Assembly (NCBI GenBank): GCA_024684455.1
Contig: JAIKWU010000065.1
Span: forward strand, 1-64,000
Length of the DNA stretch: 64,000 nucleotides
From: Bacteroidaceae bacterium
Lineage (GTDB): Bacteria; Bacteroidota; Bacteroidia; Bacteroidales; Bacteroidaceae
Direction of reading: 5' to 3'
The position numbers were made by a program, and so were the translations under genes. The notes beneath the pieces are model-generated. The model had not been told where the DNA came from, did not search any database, and saw nothing but the letters and a program-made list of their open reading frames with translations. Position 1 is the first letter of the stretch; each line of letters starts with the position of its first letter. This document shows positions 1 through 8,640 of this stretch, one piece after another.

Positions 1-1392
1 TTCGACGGCAAACTCTACCTCGAACTGGGCGGCAAACTCTTCGACGACCACCACGCCGCCCGAGTGCTGCCAGGATTCCTGCCCGACTCCAAACTGCGTA
101 TGTTCAGCCAACTGCGCGACCAGTTGGAAATCGTCATTGTCATCAGCGCCGACGACATCGAGCGCAACAAGGTACGTGCCGACCTCGGCATCACCTACGA
201 CGAGGATGTGCTGCGTCTGCGCGACGAGTTCATGCAGCGCGACTTCATGGTTGGCTCCGTCGTCATCACCCACTACAACCACCAGCGAGCCGCCGACCAG
301 TTCCGCCGCCGTCTGAAGCGCATGGGCATCCCCTCCTACGTCCACTATCTCATCGACGGCTATCCGCACAACGTCGCTTTGATTGCATCGGACAAGGGCT
401 TTGGCAAGAACGACTACGTCGAGACCACACGTCCCCTCGTCATCGTCACGGCTCCTGGTCCTGGCAGCGGAAAGATGGCCACCTGCCTCTCCCAACTCTA
501 CAACGAGAACAAACGTGGTGTGCGTGCCGGTTATGCCAAGTTTGAGACCTTCCCAGTGTGGAACCTGCCGCTGAAGCATCCCGTCAACATCGCCTACGAA
601 GCCGCTACGGCCGACCTCGACGACGTGAACATGATTGACCCCTTCCACCTCGAAGCCTACGGCAAAATCGCCATCAACTACAACCGCGACATCGAGATTT
701 TCCCCGTGCTCAACGCCCTGTTCGAAGGCATCTACGGCGAAAATCCCTACAAGTCGCCTACCGACATGGGTGTCAACATGGTGGGCTTCTGCATCAGCGA
801 CGACGAAGTATGCTGCCAGGCCAGCCGCGATGAAATCATACGCCGCTACTACGCCGCCACCAACAAACTCGCCGACGGCGCTGACAACGAGGCTGAGGTA
901 CAGAAACTACGCATGCTCTTCAACCAGGCAAAGATAACCACCGCCGATCGGCGCACCACCGTTGCCGCCAACGAGCGCAAGGAACGCGACGGCGACCATG
1001 CCGCAGCCATCGAACTCAACGACGGCACCCTCATCACCAGCGGCACGTCGTCGTTGCTCGGCTGTGCGGCTGCCCTCATCCTCAACACCATCAAGCATCT
1101 GGCAGGCATCGACCACCGCCTGCAACTCATTCCGCAGTCGATGATTGAGCCGATTCAGAAGACGAAAATCGAATATCTCGGCGGCCACAACCCTCGTCTG
1201 CACACCGACGAGGTGCTCGTTGCCCTCAGCGTCCTCTCGCAGTACGACGAACGCTGCCGACGTGCCCTCGAGAGTCTGCCACAGATGCGCGGCTGTCAGG
1301 TGCACACCACCATCATGCTCGGCGAGGTGGACCGCAAAATCTTTAAGCGGCTCGGCTGCGACCTCACCTGCGACCCTGTGAAGAAGAAATAA
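1..1392 (+). CDS. DUF1846 family protein, 3' part
   Basis: The frame is open from base 1 and enters with FDGKLYLELGGKLFDD, a segment that in DUF1846 (COG4868) proteins lies a few dozen residues from the start. The N-terminus is therefore outside the window and 463 residues are visible. A glycine-rich APGPGSGKMATCLSQ stretch near base 460 resembles a nucleotide-binding loop. The rest matches the family closely in my memory (conserved blocks around YPHNVALI, PTDMGVNMVGFCI and YLGGHNPRLHTDEV). The family is cytosolic, widespread in anaerobes and has no established reaction known to me. The gene ends with a lysine run (PVKKK). The next clear gene starts 554 bases further on, so nothing here indicates a partner. 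Confidence 0.88.
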   Translation, partial: FDGKLYLELGGKLFDDHHAARVLPGFLPDSKLRMFSQLRDQLEIVIVISADDIERNKVRADLGITYDEDVLRLRDEFMQRDFMVGSVVITHYNHQRAADQFRRRLKRMGIPSYVHYLIDGYPHNVALIASDKGFGKNDYVETTRPLVIVTAPGPGSGKMATCLSQLYNENKRGVRAGYAKFETFPVWNLPLKHPVNIAYEAATADLDDVNMIDPFHLEAYGKIAINYNRDIEIFPVLNALFEGIYGENPYKSPTDMGVNMVGFCISDDEVCCQASRDEIIRRYYAATNKLADGADNEAEVQKLRMLFNQAKITTADRRTTVAANERKERDGDHAAAIELNDGTLITSGTSSLLGCAAALILNTIKHLAGIDHRLQLIPQSMIEPIQKTKIEYLGGHNPRLHTDEVLVALSVLSQYDERCRRALESLPQMRGCQVHTTIMLGEVDRKIFKRLGCDLTCDPVKKK

Positions 1393-1708
1393 AGAATGCG
1401 CGAGGTCGCAGAGCAGATGAACAGAGGGTTCTCTGCATTTTTTCTTACAAACGCTTACGTGCGCGGCGTGGAAATCAGCAACGTGATTTCGGACAGCGTG
1501 GGAATCACGATTTCACATCCCAACGAACTGATTAAGTCTTACCAGAGTCCCCCTTCAGAGCTGCAGAGTGAGCGGAGAAACCCACTTCCACCCCTGCTCT
1601 GCGCACGCTGCGGCTCTGCGTGAACTTTCGTTTGTCAGCGTTCCGAACCACAAACTTACCTGTTCCGTACTTCAAACTTATCCGTTCTGCCGATAAAACT
1701 CAAAATTT

Positions 1709-1782
1709 AACTTAAATTTGTATAAACACAACTTAAATTTGGCGAAATTTAACTTAAATTTGTGCAAACATAACTTAAATTT
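1709..1782. repeat. Four AACTTAAATTT units at exact 21-bp spacing
   Basis: AACTTAAATTT occurs at 1709, 1730, 1751 and 1772, each 21 bp after the last. Units 1 and 3 are preceded by AAATTT, giving the near-palindrome AAATTTAACTTAAATTT. The array is bounded by the inverted pair AAACTCAAAATTT (1696-1708) and AAATTTTGAGTTT (1777-1789). It lies about 130 bp upstream of the -7 box of the S9 peptidase gene. A phased binding array is possible, but no protein can be named. Confidence 0.75.
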
Positions 1783-1911
1783 TGAGTTTGAAGTGCAGTG
1801 TGGATGAGTATATGTTGGAAAACGGGGAAAAATGAGGTGCTGCGTGGCGGCAAATGGACTGCACTTTGGATTTTTCGTAACTAAACATCGTGTATTTTCG
1901 GAAATTTGTCG

Positions 1912-1919
1912 TATCTTTG
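1912..1919 (+). promoter_or_regulatory. -7 box TATCTTTG of the S9 peptidase gene
   Basis: Match to the Bacteroidetes TAnnTTTG box, 27 bp before the ATG at 1947. No good TTTG lies at the usual upstream distance, so the -33 element is weak. Confidence 0.65.
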
Positions 1920-1946
1920 CGTCCGGAACTATAAACATTGATTATA

Positions 1947-4109
1947 ATGAAACAATTGTTAACCTGTGTCGCTGCCCTGCTGATACTCGGCAGCACCATT
2001 GTCAAAGCGCAAGAACCTGTGAATATCGGTAAACAACACCCGCGGATTGAGAACCGCACCCTGTCGCCTGAAGTGCTCTGGGCGATGGGGCGCATCGGCG
2101 GCTATGCTGCATCGCCCGAAGGAGGCATGATTGTCTATAACGTGGCGTATTACAGCGTCAAGGAGAACAAGAGCCACCATGTGCTCTATGTCATGAACAG
2201 CGACGGGACGGGACAGAAGAAACTGACGACCTCTGCCAAGAGCGAGACTGATGCTGCATGGATTGACGGCGGACAACGCATCGCCTTCCTCACGGGCGGA
2301 CAACTGTGGACGGTAAAACCCGACGGAAGCGAGCGTCGGCAACTGACGAACGACGCTACCGACATCGAGGGGTTCAAGTTTGCTCCCGACGGAAAGCATG
2401 TCATCCTGCTGAAGAGCCTGCCCTACCACGGCAGCATCAAGGAGAATCCCAGCGACCTGCCAAAGGCAACGGGACGACTCGTCACCGACATGAACTATCG
2501 CCACTGGGACCACTACGTCGAGAGCATCACCCATCCGTTTGTGGCTTCGCAGAAGGCTGATGGCACGTTTGATGAAGGCAAGGACATCCTGGAGGGCGAG
2601 CCATACGAATGCCCGACGGCACCGTTTGGCGGCATCGAACAGTTGGACTGGAGCAAGGACTCAAAATGCGTGGCCTATACGTGCCGCAAGAAGGAGGGTG
2701 TGGAATATGCCATCTCGACCGACACCGACATCTACCTCTACGACATCACCACAGGCTCAACACGCAACCTCTGCAAGAGCGGCATGGCGCTGCCCAAGAG
2801 CGACCCGACCAAGACGATGCAATTCCAAGCCATCAACAGCCCTGCCTACGAAAACGAAAACGTCGGTTACGACACCAACCCGCAGTTCTCGCCCGACGGC
2901 AAGAGTGTGGCCTGGCTGTCGATGAAGCGCGATGGCTACGAAAGCGACCGCAACCGCCTGTGCATCTACGACCTGGCGACGGGTACGAAGAACTATATTA
3001 CCGAGCAGTTCGACTCGAACGTCGATGACTACTGCTGGGCCGACAACAAGACGCTCTACTTCATCGGCGTGTGGCATGCGACAGAAAACCTGTACCGCAC
3101 AAACCTGAAGGGCGAAGTGGTACGACTGACCGACGACATCGCCGACTTTGGCTCGCTGCAGATGCTCGGCAAAAAGCAGATTGTGGCCGAACGCCACGAC
3201 TATTTCCACCCAGCCGACCTCTACGCCATCACCCCTGGGAAAGACATCAAATCAACTAAGATTCAGCAGATTACCGAGGAGAACAAACACATCCTCGACG
3301 GCCTCGATGCGGGCAGCGTGAAACAGCGCTGGGTGAAGACCACCGACGGCGGCGATATGCTTTATTGGGTCATTCTGCCACCTCACTTCAACCCCAACGC
3401 CAAGTACCCCACCCTGCTCTTCTGCGAAGGTGGTCCACAAAGCCCTGTCTCGCAGTTCTGGTCCTACCGCTGGAACTTCTACATCATGGCCTCGCAAGGC
3501 TACGTCATCATCGCTCCCAACCGCCATGGTCTGCCGGGTTTCGGTTCGGAATGGTGTGAGCAGATCAGCGGCGACTGGACAGGCCAGTGCATGAGCGACT
3601 ACCTCACCGCCATCGACGACGCAGCCCAGAACCTGCCGTACGTCGACCGTGACCGCATGGGTGCCGTCGGTGCTTCGTTCGGCGGCTTCAGCGTCTATTA
3701 TCTCGCAGGCCATCACGACAAGCGCTTCAAGTGCTTCATCGCCCACGACGGCGCCTTCAACCTCGAATCGATGTACACCGACACCGAGGAAGTATGGTTC
3801 TCGAACTGGGAGTACGACGATGCCTACTGGAACAAAGACCAGACGGCACGTGCCCGTAAGACCTACGACAACTCGCCCCACCGCTTTGTGGACCAGTGGG
3901 ACACGCCCATCCTCTGCATCCACGGCGAGCTGGACTACCGCATCAATGCCAACCAGGGCATGGGTGCCTTCAACGCCGCCCGTCTGCGTGGCATCCCCGC
4001 CGAACTCCTCATCTTCCCCGACGAGAACCACTGGGTGCTCAAACCCCAGAACGGCATCCTCTGGCAACGCACCTACTTCAACTGGCTGGACCGCTGGCTG
4101 AAGAAATAG
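1947..4109 (+). CDS. Secreted S9 family peptidase (DPP IV / acylaminoacyl-peptidase-like)
   Basis: Serine peptidase of the prolyl oligopeptidase family, expected to remove dipeptides or acyl-amino acids from peptides in the periplasm. The chosen ATG gives 720 residues and a signal peptide (MKQLLTCVAALLILG, cleaved near VKAQ); a TTG nine bases upstream is less likely. The N-terminal half has beta-propeller TolB-like repeats (for example SPDGKSVAWLS). The C-terminal alpha/beta-hydrolase carries the full triad: Ser577 in GASFGG, Asp663 in HGELDY and His695 in DENHW. It stands alone with its own promoter, and the downstream toxin-antitoxin pair has another. The family is certain; substrate preference is not. 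Confidence 0.92.
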   Translation: MKQLLTCVAALLILGSTIVKAQEPVNIGKQHPRIENRTLSPEVLWAMGRIGGYAASPEGGMIVYNVAYYSVKENKSHHVLYVMNSDGTGQKKLTTSAKSETDAAWIDGGQRIAFLTGGQLWTVKPDGSERRQLTNDATDIEGFKFAPDGKHVILLKSLPYHGSIKENPSDLPKATGRLVTDMNYRHWDHYVESITHPFVASQKADGTFDEGKDILEGEPYECPTAPFGGIEQLDWSKDSKCVAYTCRKKEGVEYAISTDTDIYLYDITTGSTRNLCKSGMALPKSDPTKTMQFQAINSPAYENENVGYDTNPQFSPDGKSVAWLSMKRDGYESDRNRLCIYDLATGTKNYITEQFDSNVDDYCWADNKTLYFIGVWHATENLYRTNLKGEVVRLTDDIADFGSLQMLGKKQIVAERHDYFHPADLYAITPGKDIKSTKIQQITEENKHILDGLDAGSVKQRWVKTTDGGDMLYWVILPPHFNPNAKYPTLLFCEGGPQSPVSQFWSYRWNFYIMASQGYVIIAPNRHGLPGFGSEWCEQISGDWTGQCMSDYLTAIDDAAQNLPYVDRDRMGAVGASFGGFSVYYLAGHHDKRFKCFIAHDGAFNLESMYTDTEEVWFSNWEYDDAYWNKDQTARARKTYDNSPHRFVDQWDTPILCIHGELDYRINANQGMGAFNAARLRGIPAELLIFPDENHWVLKPQNGILWQRTYFNWLDRWLKK

Positions 4110-4166
4110 TACAAAGGCAAACATCAAAAAAAACGCTGAAACCTTTGCGCTTCAGTGTTTTTTCTT

Positions 4167-4174
4167 TAACTTTG
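4167..4174 (+). promoter_or_regulatory. -7 box TAACTTTG of the toxin-antitoxin operon
   Basis: TAnnTTTG box 24 bp before the antitoxin ATG at 4198. Confidence 0.65.
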
Positions 4175-4197
4175 CAACGAAACTAAAACAAAGCCTT

Positions 4198-4464
4198 ATG
4201 ACAAGCGTAGCACTTAACAACCTTTGGAATTACATACAAGGCCTGTCGCTCTCTGCCCGCAATGAAGCATGGCTGGCACAACGCCTTCAAGAATCGTCTC
4301 TTGCAAAAAAGGCTCGCAAGAAAGACGACGCCTGCATGACTCGCGAAGAGTTCTTCAAAATGCTTGACGAGTCGGAGCAGCAAATCGAACGTGGAGAAGG
4401 AGCAACTATGCTCCCAAACGAAGACTTGACGACTTTCTTGAAGCGACAAGGGTATGACATATAA
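4198..4464 (+). CDS. Antitoxin of a YoeB-type toxin-antitoxin pair
   Basis: An 88-residue acidic protein directly before a YoeB-like toxin, with an 11-bp overlap between the two frames. The N-terminal half (LSLSARNEAWLAQRLQ) is predicted helical. The C-terminal part (MTREEFFKMLDESEQQIERG) resembles the toxin-wrapping tail of Bacteroidales antitoxins of this kind. It should neutralise the toxin by direct binding and, with it, repress the operon from the promoter at 4167-4174. Function is inferred from position and size; the DNA-binding fold is not obvious from motifs. Confidence 0.8.
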   Translation: MTSVALNNLWNYIQGLSLSARNEAWLAQRLQESSLAKKARKKDDACMTREEFFKMLDESEQQIERGEGATMLPNEDLTTFLKRQGYDI

Positions 4465-4729
4465 GATTCATTATTCCCCAAAAGCCCAGATTGACTTGTC
4501 GAGATTGGCGAAAAATGAACCTTCTGCGTATAAGAAGGCAGCCAAATTCATTGAAGAATTAAAACTGCATCCTACCACAGGTACAGGCAAACCAGAACCC
4601 CTCAAAGGTGACCCGAAGAACCGTTGGAGCCGCCGCATTACCCGTAAGCATCGCCTCATCTACCGCATCTTCGAGACAGAAGTCTATATCGACGTCCTCT
4701 CTGCTTATGGGCATTATGAGGACAAGTAA
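4454..4729 (+). CDS. yoeB: Txe/YoeB family toxin (ribosome-dependent mRNA interferase)
   Basis: A 91-residue basic protein with the YoeB signature: HPTTGTGKPEPLKGD, then WSRRITRKHRLIYRI, and a C-terminal YGHYEDK containing the conserved His-Tyr end. YoeB/RelE toxins cut mRNA in the ribosomal A site when freed from the antitoxin. The catalytic Glu, Arg and C-terminal His/Tyr positions all look intact, so the toxin is probably functional. Translation is likely coupled to the antitoxin through the 11-bp overlap. A strong hairpin terminator follows at 4808-4855. Confidence 0.93.
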   Translation: MTYKIHYSPKAQIDLSRLAKNEPSAYKKAAKFIEELKLHPTTGTGKPEPLKGDPKNRWSRRITRKHRLIYRIFETEVYIDVLSAYGHYEDK

Positions 4730-4807
4730 ATAACAATGATTCTTCTCATCAGCGATGACGTGATGCGAACAGGAGCGACCATGTTATAATTCCATTTCAG
4801 AGAAAAG

Positions 4808-4855
4808 CACAATCGGAAGGATTTGCTGGTAAACAGCGTCATCCTTCCGATTGTG
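4808..4855 (+). terminator. Hairpin terminator after the YoeB toxin gene
   Basis: CACAATCGGAAGGAT (4808-4822) pairs perfectly over 15 bp with ATCCTTCCGATTGTG (4841-4855), followed by TTTTA. The upstream A-rich side could let it also act for the opposing lipoprotein gene. Confidence 0.85.
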
Positions 4856-4893
4856 TTTTAAACAATGAATCATATACCTAATTCACTCATTCT

Positions 4894-5292
4894 TCATTCT
4901 ATCTTTTGCAACATGAGTGTACAAGAAGTCTTGTCATCCAAAGTTCCGTTCATTCGCACCGAAAGCATCGTTCCATTTTGAGACAACAAGGTATAAACAA
5001 ACATCGGCTCACCACTTTTTGCGTAATAAGTGCATACTCGCCCGTTTTCAATCTTGTAGGCGTCTTCCATAGAAAACCAACCATTGCATGTGCCGTCTGC
5101 CTTAAATACCATTTCGACGCCAACTTTTAAGTCAACATGTCCACTTTCACCAGAAATACTGGCAATCTTCCACTTTCCAACGATAATTTCCTGGGTAAAA
5201 GACATAGAAGGCTCCTCATCCTTGTCACTACCACATGCTGCCAAACCGATGCTCAACAAGATGGCCATCATTGAATTAAAACACTTTCTCAT
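4894..5292 (-). CDS. Lipocalin-like lipoprotein
   Basis: A 132-residue protein with a lipoprotein signal peptide ending in the lipobox LAAC (Cys at about residue 20), followed by an acidic GSDKDEEP linker. The remainder (IVGKWKIASISG..., MVFKADGTCNGWF) has the pattern of the small lipocalin-like domains common in Bacteroidales lipoproteins. It is likely anchored in the outer membrane or periplasm; no ligand can be inferred. A weak -7-like box (TATCTTTA on the minus strand near 5336) may drive it. It converges with the toxin operon. Confidence 0.72.
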   Translation of the reverse strand: MRKCFNSMMAILLSIGLAACGSDKDEEPSMSFTQEIIVGKWKIASISGESGHVDLKVGVEMVFKADGTCNGWFSMEDAYKIENGRVCTYYAKSGEPMFVYTLLSQNGTMLSVRMNGTLDDKTSCTLMLQKIE

Positions 5293-5664
5293 AATGATAT
5301 CACTTCACCGTGATGCGTAGGGCTGAATAAATAAAGATAAAGAGCAGACATTGTCCACGAATATCCGAGATTTACCATAACCTTACTCAAACATCACAGA
5401 GATGCCTGCGCATTAAACGCAACCGCTCTGTTAATAATTGGCCCGGTTATTTCGAAGAGGTAATTCGGATATGTGGAGCCTAACATGTCATGCTTCTTTC
5501 GAAACACGTTGCAAATATACACAACATCAATGGCTTTTGCAATAGTTATGCAAGGATTTCTATAAAAAAGATGGAGAAGTGGAAACATTTTCTTGCCGTT
5601 ATCGGCAAAAAAACGTATCTTTGCAGAGTTTTTGATTCTAATTCTTGCCGATAGTAGAAAAGAG
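5293..5664. other. Divergent intergenic region between lipoprotein and Fic genes
   Basis: Holds the Fic promoter and a possible lipoprotein promoter. A 64-codon minus-strand frame at 5394-5588 has no recognisable features and I do not call it. Confidence 0.5.
5616..5623 (+). promoter_or_regulatory. -7 box TATCTTTG of the Fic gene
   Basis: TAnnTTTG box with a CTTG 20 bp upstream (5592-5595). It decides the Fic start: the frame opens at a TTG at 5593, upstream of this box, so the first ATG after it (5665) is used. Confidence 0.7.
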
Positions 5665-6558
5665 ATGGGTTTTATTTCAGTCTCAGACTTTGCGAAGAAG
5701 CACGGGATTTCGGAACGGACAGCCCGAAACTACTGCGCTATGGGAAAGATTGACGGAGCATTTCTGACGGGTAAGACATGGAGCATCCCTAAAGATGCGA
5801 AAGTACCGCAGAGGAGGAATGCCCGTCAAAACGTCATGCCACTCTTGGCTGTTTTGCGTGAACAAAAAGCCGCCAGTCTGAAAGGGAACATCTACCACAA
5901 GACGCAAATAGACCTGACGTACAACTCGAACCATATCGAGGGCAGCCGGCTGACACATGAGCAGACTCGATTTATCTTTGAGACGAACACCATCGGCATG
6001 AGCGACGGCGCGGTCAATACGGATGACATCGTTGAGACTATGAACCATTTCCGCTGTATCGACTACATCATAGATACAGCCGACGAACGCCTCGGTGAGA
6101 CATACATCAAACGACTGCACGCCATGCTGAAGTCGGGTACGTCGGACAGTCGCCGCGAGTGGTTTGCCGTCGGCGACTATAAACGGCTTTCCAACGAGGT
6201 TGGCGGACAGATGACCAGTCTGCCAGAAGATGTAGAGAAGGACATGAAAGAACTCCTTGCCGACTATCAGACGAAACGTCAGCCAACGCTCCACGACATT
6301 CTGGACTTTCACGTACGGTTTGAACGCATCCATCCTTTCCAGGACGGCAACGGACGTGTAGGGCGTCTCGTGATGTTTAAGGAATGTCTGCATTTCGGCA
6401 TTATCCCCTTCATCATCACCGACGAACTCAAACTGTTCTACTACCGTGGACTGGCCGAATGGGGACATACTGACGGCTACCTTACTGACACGTGCCTCAC
6501 GGCTCAGGACGCTTACCGTGACATGATGGAGCATTTCCGAATCAATTATCAACAATAA
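5665..6558 (+). CDS. Fic family protein with N-terminal helix-turn-helix
   Basis: 297 residues. The N-terminus (SVSDFAKKHGISERTARNYC) is a small helix-turn-helix. The Fic core motif HPFQDGNGRVGR starts at His223, complete for AMP or other nucleotide-monophosphate transfer onto target hydroxyls. A SNHIEG segment at residues 88-93 fits the inhibitory-helix pattern S/T-x-x-x-E-G/N, so the protein is probably self-inhibited (class II Fic architecture). Targets are unknown. The stop is only 13 bases before the MFS transporter ATG, so they may be co-transcribed, although a functional link is not obvious. Many Bacteroidales carry such HTH-Fic proteins. Confidence 0.9.
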   Translation: MGFISVSDFAKKHGISERTARNYCAMGKIDGAFLTGKTWSIPKDAKVPQRRNARQNVMPLLAVLREQKAASLKGNIYHKTQIDLTYNSNHIEGSRLTHEQTRFIFETNTIGMSDGAVNTDDIVETMNHFRCIDYIIDTADERLGETYIKRLHAMLKSGTSDSRREWFAVGDYKRLSNEVGGQMTSLPEDVEKDMKELLADYQTKRQPTLHDILDFHVRFERIHPFQDGNGRVGRLVMFKECLHFGIIPFIITDELKLFYYRGLAEWGHTDGYLTDTCLTAQDAYRDMMEHFRINYQQ

Positions 6559-6571
6559 CCCATTAATCATT

Positions 6572-8194
6572 ATGACAGACAAAATCCAACAAACACTTCG
6601 TGACAGCGCTGCGATGCGCTGGACAGCCTTGCTGCTGCTCGCCTTGGCGATGTTCTGCAGTTACATCTTCATGGACATCCTCTCGCCCATCAAGGACCTG
6701 ATGCTCGAACAGCGCGGTTGGGACTCGACGGCATTTGGCACGATGCAGGGCGCAGAGACGTTCCTCAACGTCTTCGTATTCTTCCTCATCTTCGCAGGCA
6801 TCATCCTCGACAAGATGGGTGTGCGTTTCACAGCCATCCTCTCGGGTGCCGTCATGCTGCTGGGTGCCATCATCAAGTGGTACGCTGTGACGGATGCTTT
6901 CAAAGGAAGCGGGATGGACACATGGTTTACGAACAACCTGAACTACATCCCAGGCTTCGACGAACTCGGTGTGTCGCCCTTCTACCAGGGGATGCCTTCG
7001 AGTGCAAAGGTGGCTGCCGTGGGCTTCATGATATTCGGTTGCGGCGTCGAAATGGCGGGCATCACCGTCAGCCGCGGTATCGTAAAGTGGTTCAAGGGCC
7101 GCGAAATGGCGCTGGCCATGGGCTCGGAGATGGCTTTGGCACGTCTCGGTGTGGCGACCTGCATGATTTTCTCGCCGTTCTTTGCCAAACTCGGCGGCGA
7201 CATCAGCGTGAGCCGCTCGGTGGCCTTCGGCGTAGTCCTCTTGATGATTGCGCTCATCATGTTCATCGTCTATTTCTTCATGGATAAGAAACTCGATGCA
7301 CAGACGGGCGAGGCAGAGGAGAAGGACGACCCGTTCCGCATCAAGGACCTCGGTCAGATTCTTACCTCAAGCGGCTTCTGGCTTGTGGCACTGCTCTGCG
7401 TACTCTACTACTCGGCCATCTTCCCCTTCCAAAAGTATGCCGTGAACATGCTGCAATGCAACCTCACGCTCACGGCTCCTTCCGAGGGTTCCTACTGGGC
7501 CAGCAACAGCGTGACCATCGTGCAGTACATCATCATGCTCGTAGTGGCTGCTGCAGGTTTTGCCAGCAACTTCCAAAAGAAAAAATCGCGTCAGATCCTG
7601 CTGCTCTGCGTGTCTGTGGCAGCGCTCATCGTCTATTGCTACATGGGTTACATGCGTCAGTCGGCCGAGGCCATCTTCGCTGTGTTCCCACTGCTCGCCG
7701 TGCTCATCACCCCGATTCTCGGCTCGTATGTTGACCACAAAGGCAAGGCTGCGTCGATGCTCGTGCTCGGCTCACTGCTGCTCATTGCGTGCCACCTGAC
7801 GTTTGCCTTCGTCCTGCCAGCCTTCAAGGGCAACGACCTCGGCGGCATCATCATCGCCTACTTCACCATCCTCGTGCTCGGAGCCTCGTTCTCGCTCGTG
7901 CCTGCCTCGCTGTGGCCCAGTGTTCCGAAACTCGTCGATGCTAAGATTATCGGTTCCGCCTACGCCCTCATCTTCTGGATTCAGAACATCGGCCTTTGGC
8001 TCTTCCCCCTGCTCATCGGCAAGGTGCTCGACCAGACGAACCCTGGCGTGACCGACCCCACCAAGTACGACTACACGGCTCCGCTCGTCATGCTCGCCTG
8101 TCTGGGTGTAGCAGCCCTGCTCCTTGGTCTCGTCCTCAAAGTGGTCGATAAGAAGAAGGGCATCGGACTAGAGGAGCCCAACATCAAGGAATAA
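6572..8194 (+). CDS. MFS transporter
   Basis: A 540-residue hydrophobic protein with about 12 membrane segments and the loop pattern of the major facilitator superfamily (for example ILDKMGVRFTAILSG after helix 2). The substrate cannot be read from the sequence. The N-terminus (MTDKIQQTLRDSAAMRW) is cytoplasmic. The last 20 codons plus stop are found again at 12505-12566 with only synonymous differences, see the separate repeat entry. A hairpin terminator follows at 8205-8245. Confidence 0.88.
   Translation: MTDKIQQTLRDSAAMRWTALLLLALAMFCSYIFMDILSPIKDLMLEQRGWDSTAFGTMQGAETFLNVFVFFLIFAGIILDKMGVRFTAILSGAVMLLGAIIKWYAVTDAFKGSGMDTWFTNNLNYIPGFDELGVSPFYQGMPSSAKVAAVGFMIFGCGVEMAGITVSRGIVKWFKGREMALAMGSEMALARLGVATCMIFSPFFAKLGGDISVSRSVAFGVVLLMIALIMFIVYFFMDKKLDAQTGEAEEKDDPFRIKDLGQILTSSGFWLVALLCVLYYSAIFPFQKYAVNMLQCNLTLTAPSEGSYWASNSVTIVQYIIMLVVAAAGFASNFQKKKSRQILLLCVSVAALIVYCYMGYMRQSAEAIFAVFPLLAVLITPILGSYVDHKGKAASMLVLGSLLLIACHLTFAFVLPAFKGNDLGGIIIAYFTILVLGASFSLVPASLWPSVPKLVDAKIIGSAYALIFWIQNIGLWLFPLLIGKVLDQTNPGVTDPTKYDYTAPLVMLACLGVAALLLGLVLKVVDKKKGIGLEEPNIKE
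8133..8194 (+). repeat. 3' end of MFS gene, duplicated at 12505-12566
   Basis: These 62 bases and 12505-12566 match at 58 positions. The four differences all fall at third codon positions and keep Leu, Glu, Pro and Ile unchanged. Confidence 0.92.
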
Positions 8195-8204
8195 AGTTTT
8201 AAAG

Positions 8205-8245
8205 ATCCTTTGGCGTATTATCACAATGGTAATTCGCCAAAGGAT
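8205..8245 (+). terminator. Hairpin terminator after the MFS gene
   Basis: ATCCTTTGGCG (8205-8215) pairs with CGCCAAAGGAT (8235-8245). There is no long T run after it, so efficiency is uncertain. Confidence 0.6.
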
Positions 8246-8301
8246 ATAAACCGCAAGATAGCAGATAACAGAATAGAAAGATTAGATTAATTTACACAAA
8301 C

Positions 8302-8334
8302 GGGCGGAAGTGCTGCAATAAGTCACTTCCGCCC
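8302..8334. terminator. Bidirectional hairpin terminator
   Basis: GGGCGGAAGTG (8302-8312) pairs with CACTTCCGCCC (8324-8334). On the plus side it is followed by ATGTTTTTGCG. It closes the minus-strand operon that starts near 9800. Confidence 0.75.
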
Positions 8335-8344
8335 ATGTTTTTGC

Positions 8345-8608
8345 GTTTTTCTTTGCTATTCGCATTATAATCTGCAAAATTTGTACTTCGTCCTTGAGTC
8401 CTTGCACAATCTCCTCGATGTCGCACACCGCCAAGATAGCGGTCTCGCGTTGTGCTGCTCGCTAATGGGAACTTTCCATCTTGTCGTTGACGAAGAAGGT
8501 CAGCCCCACACCGATTGCCGTGCCGAGCGTGGTCATCAGCAGTTCCTTCACCATGCCGCCACCCGCCAACTTGCGCTCGAACTTGGGCATCTTGAATTTC
8601 ACATTCAT
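8345..8608 (-). pseudogene. Truncated inner-membrane protein gene with in-frame stop
   Basis: From the ATG at 8608 the frame encodes MPKFERKLAGGGMVKELLMT plus one membrane helix, then stops at TAG (8462-8464) after 48 codons. The same frame continues past the stop with QRETAILAVCDIEEIVQGLK, which fits the cytoplasmic part expected of a longer Bacteroidales family (short positively charged N-terminus, one helix, then a soluble domain of over 150 residues). It then runs into the terminator. I read it as a gene broken by a nonsense change and lost downstream sequence. The alternative is a genuine 48-residue membrane peptide at 8462-8608. It follows the secreted-protein gene by 32 bases on the same strand. 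Confidence 0.55.
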
Positions 8609-8640
8609 AATGATTACTTCGGCTCAACGGTCGTCACCGT

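Larger units (their letters stand above)
1393..1946. other. Intergenic region with 21-bp AT array and promoter
   Basis: About 550 bases without a convincing gene. A 75-codon frame at 1396-1623 starts 4 bases after the DUF1846 stop, but its product has low-complexity ends and no family I know. The region contains the 21-bp-periodic array (1709-1782) and the promoter of the S9 peptidase gene (1912-1919). Confidence 0.6.

Noticed and set aside
1396..1623. 75-codon plus-strand frame after the DUF1846 gene
   Set aside because: No family resemblance, no clear promoter or ribosome-binding site, odd composition toward the end. Probably chance.
5394..5588. 64-codon minus-strand frame between the lipoprotein and Fic genes
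   Set aside because: Overlaps the divergent promoter region and has no recognisable features.
8292..8627. 111-codon minus-strand frame over the broken membrane-protein gene
   Set aside because: It is in another frame from the family-like sequence and has a low-quality composition; the pseudogene frame explains the region better.
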